DNA from: Spirosoma pollinicola
Lineage (GTDB): Bacteria > Bacteroidota > Bacteroidia > Cytophagales > Spirosomataceae
Assembly (NCBI RefSeq): GCF_002831565.1
Contig: NZ_CP025096.1
Coordinates: 6,129,014 to 6,193,013 of the forward strand
DNA: 64,000 nt
Reading direction: 5' to 3'
How positions within the stretch are numbered: the stretch's first letter is position 1; each line of letters begins with the position of its first letter. Of the stretch, positions 1-8,937 are shown one piece after another. The position numbers and the translations under genes were made by a program. Under the pieces are notes generated by a model, which was not told the origin of the DNA, searched no databases, and worked only from the letters and a program-made list of their open reading frames with translations.

Positions 1-1
1 G

Positions 2-205
2 AACAACGTCCAGAATCAGTTCAACGAAAAACAATTGATCGCCGGCGCTTTACTGATCGAGTCTGTCTTCCGGGCCTACGCGAATACATCCATTCCCAAG
101 CGATTCGTGTTTATCCGGGATTCGGATATTAGTTGGGTGACGGGTAGATTCCTGGAAATACTCAATCAGAATTATGCGCAGGCAATTGCCAGCGATGCAC
201 GTTAG
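2..205 (+). CDS. C-terminal end of an unidentified protein (5' end outside window)
   Basis: An open frame runs from the window edge to a TAG at 203-205, giving about 67 residues that include FVFIRDSDISWVTGRFLEIL and end in AIASDAR. Its mixed hydrophilic/hydrophobic composition is like that of a folded cytoplasmic domain. I do not recognise a family. It converges on nagA with only 11 bases between the two stops, which supports this being a real gene end. Confidence 0.5.
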   Translation, partial: NNVQNQFNEKQLIAGALLIESVFRAYANTSIPKRFVFIRDSDISWVTGRFLEILNQNYAQAIASDAR

Positions 206-216
206 GTGTCAGGGCT

Positions 217-1416
217 TTATGCCAACTGGTTACCCGATGCCCAGACGCCTTTCACATTCATGCCTTTATCGAGCCGGACCAGATTCGCTACGTAATCTGG
301 CTGAATCCTGCCCAACTGATCGCCCATACCAATGATTTCGGCCGGAATAACCGAAGCCATTCGGAGCGCATTGGTGAGGGGTATACCTGCCTGCTCGACC
401 GCAATTTTAACGCAGTCGATCAGCGTAATGGCCGATCCCGCCAGGTTGCCCTCGTTGTTAACGTATCGACCCGGACCCTCCAGTCCGGGACCCTCCAGTC
501 CGGAACCCCCTAGATCTGGCTCAAAATGCACGATAAATTGGCCCAATTCGAAGGTAGGCCGTGGTGGATTGGCAAAGAGGGCATCTGAAATCAGAAACAA
601 ACGCTCGCCCAGTAGTCGATAGGCAATGCGAATGGTTGTTGGATTGCAGTGGTAACTATCGGCAATGATACTGGCCCGAACGTTCGGATGGTCAAATACG
701 GCACCCACCACGCCCGGTTCCCGGCTCTCGAACCCACGCATGGCGTTATACAGGTGAGTTGCCAGCGGAAATCCATCATCGAACGCCATTGTGGCCTGTT
801 TGTAGGTCGCGTTGCTATGGCCGAGCGATAAGAGCGTACTGGTGTGTTTGAGTTTTTTAAGTGTGCTGAGTTGTTCGGGAGTCAGGATTTCGGGAGCCAG
901 CGTCAGAATTCGAATAACATCGGAATTGGTACTAAACAGGGTTTCCAACTCGCCTTCGGCTGGGGGGCGAACGTAGGCCATGCTGTGCGCTCCCCGTTTT
1001 ATGGGATTGAAATACGGTCCTTCGATATGAATACCCGGCACCCCAAACGGGTTTTCGGCCCGGACAACCTGAACAGCCGCCATCGACTGCTGCATAATGT
1101 CGAGCGAGGTTGAATGGATGGTTGGGAGTAGGGTAGTGGTGCCGTTTCGGGCGTGGGAGTCATAAATGTGCCGAACTGTTTCGGGAACTGGCTGATCGTT
1201 TAAAAATAAAGTTGAGCCACCATACAGTTGTAAATCGATAAGCCCCGGAATAAGATAATCACCGTTGAGATCAATGATCGTCTCACTCTTATCATCGGCA
1301 GGGGATGTACTCGCCTGGTTGATTTCATGGATACGGCCGTTAGCAATTCGAACAGATGCGCCGGGTAACCAATCGGTTCCGGTAAATAAATGAGCGTTTA
1401 TGAACGTATAAGTCAT
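217..1416 (-). CDS. nagA: N-acetylglucosamine-6-phosphate deacetylase
   Basis: Removes the acetyl group from GlcNAc-6-P to give glucosamine-6-P and acetate, in cytoplasmic amino-sugar catabolism and wall recycling. The amidohydrolase pattern is complete: HIEGPYFN with metal ligand Glu132, LGHSNATY (His200), ATHLYNAM (His221), ADSYHCNP (His256) and the catalytic Asp278 in LISDALF. At 399 aa it is of normal family length. A loop at residues 306-315 holds the pentapeptide GLEGP twice, from a 15-base tandem repeat in the DNA; this is probably harmless slippage in a variable loop. It stands alone, convergent with the partial gene on its left and divergent from aroA on its right. Confidence 0.93.
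   Translation of the reverse strand: MTYTFINAHLFTGTDWLPGASVRIANGRIHEINQASTSPADDKSETIIDLNGDYLIPGLIDLQLYGGSTLFLNDQPVPETVRHIYDSHARNGTTTLLPTIHSTSLDIMQQSMAAVQVVRAENPFGVPGIHIEGPYFNPIKRGAHSMAYVRPPAEGELETLFSTNSDVIRILTLAPEILTPEQLSTLKKLKHTSTLLSLGHSNATYKQATMAFDDGFPLATHLYNAMRGFESREPGVVGAVFDHPNVRASIIADSYHCNPTTIRIAYRLLGERLFLISDALFANPPRPTFELGQFIVHFEPDLGGSGLEGPGLEGPGRYVNNEGNLAGSAITLIDCVKIAVEQAGIPLTNALRMASVIPAEIIGMGDQLGRIQPDYVANLVRLDKGMNVKGVWASGNQLA
473..502. repeat. Two 15-bp tandem repeats inside nagA
   Basis: The unit GGACCCTCCAGTCCG occurs twice back to back and keeps the reading frame, encoding GLEGP twice on the minus strand. A degenerate third start follows at 503. Confidence 0.85.
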
Positions 1417-1484
1417 ACTAGTTAGTCCTGAATTCGCTTTGGTAATCTAAATAATGGCCGGAATGTAGTCGATTTTTCGTTTTT

Positions 1485-2777
1485 TTGCGAACTATTTCGT
1501 TTCAGTACCAACCTGTTTATCTCTTGAACGCCGTTCGTTTAATCCCCCCTTCTGCATTAACGCATTCAGTCCAGGCCACGATTCCGTTGGCTTCGTCGAA
1601 AAGTGAAAGTAATCGTGCGTTAATCATCGACGCCCTCACCGGCTTTCGCTGCGACTTGCAAAACCTCTCGACCGCCCGTGATACACAGACGATGATTCGG
1701 CTGTTAAAATCAACTGACAACATTGCCGATGTGTTGGATGCGGGAACGACGATGCGTTTCCTGACGGCCTACTTTAGCATTACAGGTCAGAAAAAAACAA
1801 TGACAGGCACGCCCCGTATGTGCGAACGACCCATTGGTATTCTGGTCGATGCCTTACGAGTGCTGGGTGCTGATATCACCTACCTGAAACAAGCGGGTTA
1901 TCCACCCTTGCAAATAAACGGTTTCGCTCCTGCAACAGAATCTACGAATCGACTCAGTATTCGTGGTGATGTGAGTAGTCAATACATTTCGGCGCTGGTT
2001 ATGATTGCTCCTTTGTTGCCAAGCGGGTTAACGCTGGAGTTGACGGGAGCTATTGGCTCGCAGCCGTACATTGACATGACGCTCGAACAAATGCGCTATT
2101 TTGGTGCCGAGGTTCAGGCCGATTGGGAAGCTAAAACCATTACCGTAGCGCCTGAGGCTTACACGCCAAAACCCTACGCTATCGAGTCCGACTGGTCGGG
2201 GGCGAGTTACTGGTATAGTGTAGCGGCTTTAGCTACAGACCAAACTGCCGAAATTAACTTGTTGGGACTCAAGGCCAAATCATTACAGGGCGACAGTGCC
2301 ATTGTCGATATCATGCGGTCGTTGGGTGTGGAGAGCACGTTTACCGAGTCGGGTGTTCAATTGACCAAATGTCCGACTGCCGAAACGCTTGCCTGGGACT
2401 TCACCGATTGCCCTGATCTGGCCCAGACGGTAGCCGTTTGTGCAGCCGTTAAAGGAGTAGTTTTACGGCTAACGGGTATCGAAAGTTTAAAAATTAAGGA
2501 AACCGATCGTGTAGCCGCTTTGCAGGCCGAATTGCAAAAGATTGGCGCCGAGTTGGTAGAGATCGAGCCAAATCATTTGTATGAAGTTCACCAGTTAGCG
2601 ATAACGCCATCCGCCCCGGCAACCATCGATACGTATGACGATCACCGCATGGCCATGGCGTTTGCACCCGTAGCCATGAGGCACGAAATCATTATCGACG
2701 AACCCGGGGTAGTGGCCAAGTCATACCCTTCGTTCTGGGACGATATGGCGCGGGTTGCCACGGTTGAGTTTATGTAG
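1485..2777 (+). CDS. aroA: 3-phosphoshikimate 1-carboxyvinyltransferase (EPSP synthase)
   Basis: Transfers enolpyruvate from PEP to shikimate-3-phosphate, the sixth step of chorismate synthesis. Signature stretches are SSKSESNRALI (substrate Lys, Ser and Arg), TTMRFLTAYFS, RMCERPIGILVDAL, GDVSSQYISALVM, CPDLAQTVAV, IKETDRVAAL and DDHRMAMAFAP. It is of the short form seen in Bacteroidota. No in-frame ATG lies before the conserved N-terminus, and a TAA at 1452 blocks further extension. The start must therefore be a TTG, at 1485 or at 1524; the second would leave a protein starting just before NAVRLIPPS. The gene is divergent from nagA. Confidence 0.93.
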   Translation: MRTISFQYQPVYLLNAVRLIPPSALTHSVQATIPLASSKSESNRALIIDALTGFRCDLQNLSTARDTQTMIRLLKSTDNIADVLDAGTTMRFLTAYFSITGQKKTMTGTPRMCERPIGILVDALRVLGADITYLKQAGYPPLQINGFAPATESTNRLSIRGDVSSQYISALVMIAPLLPSGLTLELTGAIGSQPYIDMTLEQMRYFGAEVQADWEAKTITVAPEAYTPKPYAIESDWSGASYWYSVAALATDQTAEINLLGLKAKSLQGDSAIVDIMRSLGVESTFTESGVQLTKCPTAETLAWDFTDCPDLAQTVAVCAAVKGVVLRLTGIESLKIKETDRVAALQAELQKIGAELVEIEPNHLYEVHQLAITPSAPATIDTYDDHRMAMAFAPVAMRHEIIIDEPGVVAKSYPSFWDDMARVATVEFM

Positions 2778-2780
2778 GTC

Positions 2781-2932
2781 TACCACCCCCAACCCCCTCC
2801 TAAAATAGGAGTGGGCTATGCCGAAGGGTATTTCTTTCCTGATTCCTCATATATAAGGAGCGGGTTCGGGCTATGCACAAGAGTACCCCGTTATAAAGCC
2901 CCCTCCTGTTTTAGGAGGGGGTTGGGGGTGGT
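2781..2932. repeat. Long inverted repeat between convergent aroA and histidine kinase
   Basis: The left arm (2781-2808) begins TACCACCCCCAACCCCCTCC; its near-complement is at 2908-2932. The right half also contains a perfect 8-bp hairpin (CCCCTCCT / AGGAGGGG, 2900-2920), and a weaker related hairpin lies in the left arm. Lying between two convergent stops, the structure could terminate both transcripts. It also looks like a dispersed C-rich intergenic element. Confidence 0.75.
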
Positions 2933-2949
2933 AAAACACGTCAAACCCC

Positions 2950-4362
2950 CTAGTCTGCAATAACATTCTCGCCAGTTTTTTGCGAGGACTTCGAATTAGA
3001 CGGCGGGGTATACGTTGTGGGAAGAGTGATACGAAAAGTAGTCCCTTTGCCAACTTCGGACTCTACCTGAATTTGACCCTGATGTAACTCAATAATGCGT
3101 CGCGTCAGAGCTAGACCAATGCCGTGCCCGTTAATAGTCATGGTAGAGTCTGAGCGATAAAAAGGCTCGAAAATGTGCGGGAGGTCATGGGGTGGAATGC
3201 CGTACCCCTGATCGCTGAAGGTAAGCTTTAACTGCCCACGCTCAAATAAAATCCGTACCGACATACGTTCATCCGGTGAATATTTACAGCCATTTTCCAT
3301 CAGGTTCTGAAAAGCAGTCTGCAGTAGGGATTCCTCGCCCACAATCACCAATTCCTCTTCATGAACAGGCAAATTGTCGAAGTCGATATCTATCTGATAA
3401 TTAGGTTTTTTAATAACAATGTGACTTTGAGCCAGCCACAATAGTTCATCTATACGAACAGGTTGATAGTTAAGCGTTACAACGTCAGAATTGGCGCGGG
3501 CTAATTCAAGCAGACCGTTCACCAGCCGAATCATACTTTTAACTTCGTCGAGCAGCGCATCAAATGCGACCTCATACTCCTCGGCAGTACGCGCCTGTAA
3601 ACGGGTCACCTCGATCTGACCCATCATTACCGTTAGCGGAGTGCGCAATTCGTGCGACGCGTGCGACACAAAGCTTTTTTGTAACACGAATGCCTCTTCG
3701 AGCCGGATCAGAAGGTCGTTGAAGGTGCGGGCCAGGTCGGCCAGTTCATCGCGCTGGCGGCCAACCCGTAATCGCTCATGGATATTGGTGGCCGAAATGG
3801 CGTTTACCTGTGTAATCAATTCGGCAACGGGCCTAAGCGCATCTGTAGCAAATAAATAGCCTGCTATCCCTACAATGACAAGGCTTAGTAACCAACCCGA
3901 AAACAGAATTTCACGAAGCCTGTCAAGCTTCGACAGTCCATACCGATCATTGCCGGATGCAACAATAATGACGGGCTCCTTTCTAATATTCAGGTGGATG
4001 ACGGCTATCGCTTCGAGGTCGCCAAGGCGAATATATTGCGGCTGCCGGGTTTGTGTAACTTTACGAAGAAAGGCTGTCGTTATCGGAAAGCGAGGCTGCT
4101 TACTATCCTGGTTGTATAAAACCACGCCCTGTCCATTATAAATAGTGACCTGCTCACTAGTCATAACGGGCAAATCATCTCTGGGGATTTCTCCTACATC
4201 TTCACGAAGACGAACAGTAGTAACAGCTTTTTCCTGGAGCCGTTGGCGAAATTCCTGCTCTCTGAACTGGTCATATAAATAATAAACCGAAACAGTAAAA
4301 AGCAGCACAATCGAAGCGACCAGCAGCACAAATAATAATGTTAGACGAGTGCGGATATTCAT
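2950..4362 (-). CDS. Membrane sensor histidine kinase (CusS-like)
   Basis: Sensor of a two-component pair; autophosphorylates and passes phosphate to the regulator encoded just upstream. Order: membrane helix at about 8-27, extracytoplasmic sensor of about 120 residues, second helix at about 150-172, HAMP linker, HisKA with SHELRTP (His237), and HATPase_c with QNLMENGCKYS (N box), DQGYGIP (G1) and GHGIGLAL (G2). A Ser/Lys-rich tail ends the protein. The gap to the regulator gene is about 95 bases, so they probably share a transcript. The nearby CzcA-like pump suggests metal or envelope stress as the signal, but the sensor domain itself does not prove this. Confidence 0.88.
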   Translation of the reverse strand: MNIRTRLTLLFVLLVASIVLLFTVSVYYLYDQFREQEFRQRLQEKAVTTVRLREDVGEIPRDDLPVMTSEQVTIYNGQGVVLYNQDSKQPRFPITTAFLRKVTQTRQPQYIRLGDLEAIAVIHLNIRKEPVIIVASGNDRYGLSKLDRLREILFSGWLLSLVIVGIAGYLFATDALRPVAELITQVNAISATNIHERLRVGRQRDELADLARTFNDLLIRLEEAFVLQKSFVSHASHELRTPLTVMMGQIEVTRLQARTAEEYEVAFDALLDEVKSMIRLVNGLLELARANSDVVTLNYQPVRIDELLWLAQSHIVIKKPNYQIDIDFDNLPVHEEELVIVGEESLLQTAFQNLMENGCKYSPDERMSVRILFERGQLKLTFSDQGYGIPPHDLPHIFEPFYRSDSTMTINGHGIGLALTRRIIELHQGQIQVESEVGKGTTFRITLPTTYTPPSNSKSSQKTGENVIAD

Positions 4363-4457
4363 TGTTTAAAAAAAATAGGCGCTGGTAACGAGAATGGCTG
4401 ACGCAAACTATATAGTATACATCAGCCATTCTAATCACTAACTCCTGATAAAAGTAC

Positions 4458-5135
4458 CTATTCTTCTTTCAGCATGTACCCCATTCCAATCACCGTATGA
4501 ATTAATTTGGTAGGGAAATCTTTGTCAATTTTCTTTCTAAGGAAATTGACATAAACATCAATTACGTTGGTACCTGTATCGAAATGAATATCCCAAACTT
4601 TTTCGGCAATATCGACTCGCGACACGACCCGCCCCCGATTACGCATTAAGTAATCAAGCAAACCGAATTCTTTTGCCGTAAGCTCAATTCGTTTGTCACC
4701 ACGACGGGCAATTTTTTCATTTAGATCCAACTCCAAATCGGCAACTTTCAAAACATTTGCCTGCATACCGGCGTCGCTGCTTCGTTTTGTCAGCGCTCGT
4801 AAACGAGCCATTAATTCCCGAAACTCGAAAGGTTTCACTAAATAGTCATCCGCTCCGGCTTCAAAGCCGGTCAGTTTATCATCTACCGACCCCATAGCCG
4901 TCAACATTAGAACGGGCGTACGGTTTTTTTCCTGTCGAATGGACTGGACGACATCAAAGCCGTTCATTTTTGGTAGATTGATATCCAGCACAATCACGTC
5001 ATATAGATTATTGAGGGCCATATTGCGCCCAACCTGCCCATCATAGGCTACATCTACTTCACACGACTGCTCCTCCAGCCCCTTCTTAACGAAAGAGGCC
5101 AATTTGGGCTCGTCTTCTACTACCAGAATCTTCAT
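4458..5135 (-). CDS. OmpR-family response regulator (CusR-like)
   Basis: Receiver plus winged-helix DNA-binding protein of 225 aa. I chose the ATG at 5135 because MKILVVEDEP is the canonical receiver start; an upstream ATG at 5150 would add five unrelated residues. Acidic pocket E7/D8, phosphorylated Asp51 (VIVLDINLPKMNG), Thr79 and Lys101 are all present. The C-terminal domain shows the Trans_reg_C pattern RIELTAKEFGLLDYLM and ends GMGYMLKEE. It precedes the histidine kinase. Direct repeats of the spacing OmpR-family dimers use lie upstream of this gene and of the RND pump, so both autoregulation and pump control are plausible. Confidence 0.92.
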   Translation of the reverse strand: MKILVVEDEPKLASFVKKGLEEQSCEVDVAYDGQVGRNMALNNLYDVIVLDINLPKMNGFDVVQSIRQEKNRTPVLMLTAMGSVDDKLTGFEAGADDYLVKPFEFRELMARLRALTKRSSDAGMQANVLKVADLELDLNEKIARRGDKRIELTAKEFGLLDYLMRNRGRVVSRVDIAEKVWDIHFDTGTNVIDVYVNFLRKKIDKDFPTKLIHTVIGMGYMLKEE

Positions 5136-5301
5136 ATCGGCAACATACATAGCTATCGGCTGATTTAAAAACGGCAGAATAAAATTATTATTTAATGTAT
5201 ATCCACAGCCTGCAAAAAGTGCCTTATTTTATATAAGCGAACGTCTTCCCGGTTGAGTCCATAAAACTCGTTCGGGCATCTTAAAAGGGATTGAAAATAG
5301 T

Positions 5302-5318
5302 ATTAAAAGGTAGTTAAA
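5302..5318. promoter_or_regulatory. Candidate OmpR-type operator upstream of the response regulator
   Basis: ATTAAA-AGGTA-GTTAAA: two hexamers 11 bases apart, as for OmpR/PhoB-family dimers. The same arrangement, in the same orientation to the gene, is upstream of the RND pump at 8780-8796. It lies about 170 bases before the response-regulator start. Confidence 0.4.
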
Positions 5319-5348
5319 TTAATGTCAATACAGGGTGATAGAATACAA

Positions 5349-5378
5349 AAAAGCCGCTCCGAATATCGGGGCGGCTTT
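5349..5378. terminator. Bidirectional intrinsic terminator-like hairpin
   Basis: AAAGCCGCTCCGA and TCGGGGCGGCTTT form a 13-bp stem with one G-T pair and a 4-base loop, with an A run on the left. On the minus strand this gives a stem followed by a U run, downstream of the RND pump. It separates the pump from the two-component operon. Confidence 0.75.
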
Positions 5379-5398
5379 CCGCTTCTATCCACACCATT

Positions 5399-5522
5399 TC
5401 AAGACTGACGACCAGGCGGCCGCCGAGTCTTGATGTTCAACCTTCCCTTTGTAAAGGATTGTTATGCTAAAAGTAAGCAATTTCTTTTTACACACGAAAC
5501 GTATAGCCGTTTTTATGTGTAA
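5399..5522. other. Two further hairpins in the pump / regulator spacer
   Basis: The 475-base spacer from 5136 to 5610 holds no gene. Besides the operator-like repeat and terminator it has an 8-bp inverted repeat TCAAGACT/AGTCTTGA (5399-5433) enclosing GGCGGCCGCC. An imperfect repeat (5488-5522) pairs TTACACACGAAACG with CGTTTTTATGTGTAA. Neither has a U run, so their role is open. Confidence 0.5.
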
Positions 5523-5610
5523 GACAGTGCAAATGTTGCAACATCTTTTTAAAAAAACGCAAAAACTCAGTTAAAATTATCAAGCGTACCAAAAAGTAGG
5601 CGTTACCCGT

Positions 5611-8600
5611 TTAATTATCGCTGAATTTGTGTTTATAAAAGACGTAGAAAATAAGCGGGAAAACAAACAGGGTTAATAAAGTTGCTGTGATGAGTCCGCC
5701 AATAACAACGATGGCTAATGGCTTGGCTGTTTCAGATCCGATTCCATGCGACACCGCTGCCGGAATAAGACCAATGCCAGCCATCATAGCGGTCATAACA
5801 ACCGGTCGTATACGTGAGATGACGCCTTCCCGGATGGCATCATTCAAGGGGACACCATTGCGTAAGTTTTTCTTGAAAACAGAGATTAGAATTACTCCGT
5901 TTTGAATGCAAATCCCAAAAAGTGCAATGAAGCCAATGCCTGCCGATATGCTGAAGTTAACGTGTGTAATGAGTAATGCCGCAATACCACCAATGATGGC
6001 AAAAGGCACGTTGAAAAGCACCAGCCCAGCGTCTTTTACATTGCCGAACAACACGAACAGAATAAAAAAGATAGCCAGCAAACTAATAGGGACAACCTGT
6101 GCCAACCGAGCCGTTGCCCGCTGCTGGTTCTCGAAATCGCCCGCCCACTTGGCTGTATAACCCGCCGGAAGTTTAACATGTGCCTGTACTTTTTGCTGGG
6201 CTTCGGTAACGGCGCTACCCATGTCGCGGCCCCGTACAGAAAACTTAACAGCTCCGTACCGCTGCCCTGCCTCCCGGAAAATCAATACCGGACCGGTTTG
6301 CGTATAGACGCTGGCAATTTCTTTGATGGGTATCATGCTGCCATTTTCGGTGGGCACCATCAACTGGCTAATTTGTAACTCGCTCGAACGGAAGGGACGA
6401 TCATAGCGAATACGCAGATCGAATTTACGCTCGCCCTCATAAATCTGAGTGGCCCCTTTACCACCAATGGCCATCTCAATAACCGCTTCGGCTTCTGCTT
6501 TGTTGACGCCATACAAGGCCAGCTTATGCTCATCCAGTTCAATCCGCATTTCGGGTTGGCCTGTAGTACGGATCACGCCCAGATCTTCGATACCCTGCAC
6601 CGTAGCCAACTGATTTCTGATCTCATTGGCCTTTGTTTCCAGAATACCCTGGTCCGGCCCATAAATCTTAACGGCAATAGACCCTTTTACCCCTGATACG
6701 GCCTCTTCCACGTTGTCCATGATGGGTTGTGAGAAACCAAAATTTACACCCGGAAAAACGCTGAGTTTCGATTGCATCTGTTCAATCAGCTCCTCTTTGC
6801 TAAGCCCGCTTTTCCAGTCATCCTGTGGGTATATATCCACCAGAAATTCGATGTTGTAAAAGCCGGTTGGGTCGGTGCCGTCATTGGGTCGGCCGGTTTG
6901 TGAAATTACGCCTTTAACTTCGGGGAACTGCTCGAAAATATGTCGCATCTGCACGGTTTGCTTCACCGATTCGGGCAACGAAATGCTCATGGGCATCGTG
7001 GCCCGTACATAAATAGACCCTTCGTTCAGTTCGGGGAGAAACTCGGTACCCAGCAACGAAAAACCCGATAAGCCCACCACCACCAGCACGCCCGTCAGAA
7101 TAATGCTGATTCGTTTGTGGGTAAATGTGAAGTTAAATAACCAGGTCGAGAACTTCGTCACGACGTTAACGAACGGGTTGTGTTTCTCGCGAACGTTCTT
7201 TTTGAGTAAAATACTCGCCAGCACCGGCACTAACGTCAGCGTGAAAATCAACGCGCCGAGCAGGGCAAAACCAAGCGTCCAAGCCAAAGGAGAGAACATC
7301 TTGCCTTCCACTTTCTGAAAGGAGAAAATAGGGATCAGACAGGTAATGATGATGGCTTTGGAGAAGAAAATCGCCTTGCCCATCTCCGTACCAGTTCGGC
7401 GAATAATGCCCATTTTAGCCAGCCGATTGAACTTCGCCATGCCTTGCTGATGAGCCAGTTCATCGAGAGTAACGAAAATGCCTTCCACCATCACCACGGC
7501 ACCATCGACAATAATACCGAAGTCAATAGCGCCCATAGACAGCAAATTGGCCGACATACCTTTGAGTCTAAGGCAGATAAAGGCAAACAGTAACGCGAGC
7601 GGTATAACAATGGATACCGTTACAGTTGTGCGCCAGTCGGCCATGAACAGAAACACAATTACCGTGACGAAGATGATCCCCTCAATCAGGTTGTGGGTAA
7701 CGGTGTGCGTGGCAAAATTGATGAGCGTTTCCCGGTTGTAAAAGGTGTTGATCTCAACGTCGCTGGGAAGAATGCTGGTATTCAGTTCGTTGATCTTGTC
7801 TTTTACCCGCTCAATAACTTCGCTCGGGTTTTCACCTTTACGCATGACCACAATACACTCGACCACATCGTCCTGTTTGTTGCGACCTGCCTGCCCGAGT
7901 TTGGGTAAGGCCGACTCCGAAACCTGGGCTACGTTTTGTACCGTAATGGGCGTCCCTTTGATATTCTTGACAATAATATTCTGAATATCCTGCTGATTTT
8001 TGATCAGGCCAATACCCCGTACAACGTAGGCTTCAGAGTTTTTTTCGATTACATCACCCCCCACATTGACGTTCGCATTGGCAACGGCCTGATAGAGCTG
8101 CAAGGGGGTAATGTTATAATCCATGAGTCGGCGAGGATCTACCGAAATCTCGTAGGTTTTAACCTCACCCCCAAAGCTGACCACATCGGCAACACCCGGT
8201 ACACTCTTCAACTGGCGGTCTATCACCCAATCCTGTATGGTTTTGAGTTCGCGGGCAGTACGCGTTGGCGATTGCAGCGTGTACCGGAAAATTTCGCCCG
8301 TTGGGCCATACGGCGGCTGAACGTCGGGCTTGATTCCTTCGGGTAACTCGACCCCATTGAGCAGGTTGTTTACCTGCTGGCGGGCAAAGGTGTCGTCGAC
8401 TCCATCATCGAATAGAATCTTGACAACCGATAGCCCAAACAGGGATGTTGACCGGATGTCTGTTCGTTTCTGGACCGAATTCAGGCCAATCTCGATGGGG
8501 ATCGTTACAAACTTTTCGACCTCCTCTGCCGAACGGCCCGGCCATTGCGTGATAAGGGTTATCTGGGTGTTGGTAACGTCGGGAAATGCTTCGATTGGGG

Positions 8601-8709
8601 TGTTCTGATAGCTGATAACACCCGCAACGACAGATAGAGCTGTCAGGAAAAAAATGAAAAATTTATTCTTCAGCGAGAAGGATAGAATACTCTTTATGAA
8701 TTTGTTCAT
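5611..8709 (-). CDS. CzcA-type heavy-metal RND efflux pump subunit
   Basis: Inner-membrane proton-driven RND pump, 1032 aa, of the heavy-metal (HME) branch. It has the N-terminal helix, two large periplasmic loops and twelve predicted helices. Helix 4 carries DFGIIVDGAVVMVEG (residues 396-410), whose paired Asp residues are the proton-relay signature of the divalent-cation (Zn/Co/Cd/Ni) class; known Cu/Ag pumps have a different helix 4. The final residue is Gly where CzcA usually has Asn. No membrane-fusion or outer-membrane partner gene is adjacent on either side, which is unusual because these normally form CBA operons. A palindrome and direct repeats precede the gene. Confidence 0.9.
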   Translation of the reverse strand: MNKFIKSILSFSLKNKFFIFFLTALSVVAGVISYQNTPIEAFPDVTNTQITLITQWPGRSAEEVEKFVTIPIEIGLNSVQKRTDIRSTSLFGLSVVKILFDDGVDDTFARQQVNNLLNGVELPEGIKPDVQPPYGPTGEIFRYTLQSPTRTARELKTIQDWVIDRQLKSVPGVADVVSFGGEVKTYEISVDPRRLMDYNITPLQLYQAVANANVNVGGDVIEKNSEAYVVRGIGLIKNQQDIQNIIVKNIKGTPITVQNVAQVSESALPKLGQAGRNKQDDVVECIVVMRKGENPSEVIERVKDKINELNTSILPSDVEINTFYNRETLINFATHTVTHNLIEGIIFVTVIVFLFMADWRTTVTVSIVIPLALLFAFICLRLKGMSANLLSMGAIDFGIIVDGAVVMVEGIFVTLDELAHQQGMAKFNRLAKMGIIRRTGTEMGKAIFFSKAIIITCLIPIFSFQKVEGKMFSPLAWTLGFALLGALIFTLTLVPVLASILLKKNVREKHNPFVNVVTKFSTWLFNFTFTHKRISIILTGVLVVVGLSGFSLLGTEFLPELNEGSIYVRATMPMSISLPESVKQTVQMRHIFEQFPEVKGVISQTGRPNDGTDPTGFYNIEFLVDIYPQDDWKSGLSKEELIEQMQSKLSVFPGVNFGFSQPIMDNVEEAVSGVKGSIAVKIYGPDQGILETKANEIRNQLATVQGIEDLGVIRTTGQPEMRIELDEHKLALYGVNKAEAEAVIEMAIGGKGATQIYEGERKFDLRIRYDRPFRSSELQISQLMVPTENGSMIPIKEIASVYTQTGPVLIFREAGQRYGAVKFSVRGRDMGSAVTEAQQKVQAHVKLPAGYTAKWAGDFENQQRATARLAQVVPISLLAIFFILFVLFGNVKDAGLVLFNVPFAIIGGIAALLITHVNFSISAGIGFIALFGICIQNGVILISVFKKNLRNGVPLNDAIREGVISRIRPVVMTAMMAGIGLIPAAVSHGIGSETAKPLAIVVIGGLITATLLTLFVFPLIFYVFYKHKFSDN

Positions 8710-8769
8710 ACCGACTACGGCGCACGAATTTTATGTCAGCAAAAGTGATGGTGCGAACTTAAATTGGTC

Positions 8770-8796
8770 TTAACCTGCGGTTAAAAGTGCGTTAAA
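8770..8796. promoter_or_regulatory. Palindrome and direct repeat upstream of the RND pump
   Basis: TTAACC-TGC-GGTTAA (8770-8784) overlaps a direct repeat GTTAAA-AGTGC-GTTAAA (8780-8796) with an 11-base period. It sits 61-87 bases upstream of the pump start and matches the repeat upstream of the neighbouring OmpR-type regulator gene. Confidence 0.45.
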
Positions 8797-8937
8797 TCAT
8801 CACAGAGGCCTATTTTGTTTATCAGCACGTTTTCAGCGGACTGAATAGGGCGAAAAACAAATTTTTAGGCCATTAATACGTTTGACAAGTTTATCAGATA
8901 CTCTTGTTATTTATAGCTGTTAATTTTCTAAAGCCTT

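Noticed and set aside
844-1113. Open frame on the + strand inside nagA
   Set aside because: It lies wholly antisense to an enzyme with all its catalytic motifs and has no recognisable domain.
7936-8346. 136-codon + strand frame inside the RND pump gene
   Set aside because: Antisense shadow of a well-conserved pump segment.
8882-8910. TTGACA-17-TGTTAT upstream of the GH2 gene as a sigma-70 promoter
   Set aside because: It resembles the E. coli pattern, but Bacteroidota use a different consensus; a clean TAnnTTTG box was not found there, so it was not annotated.
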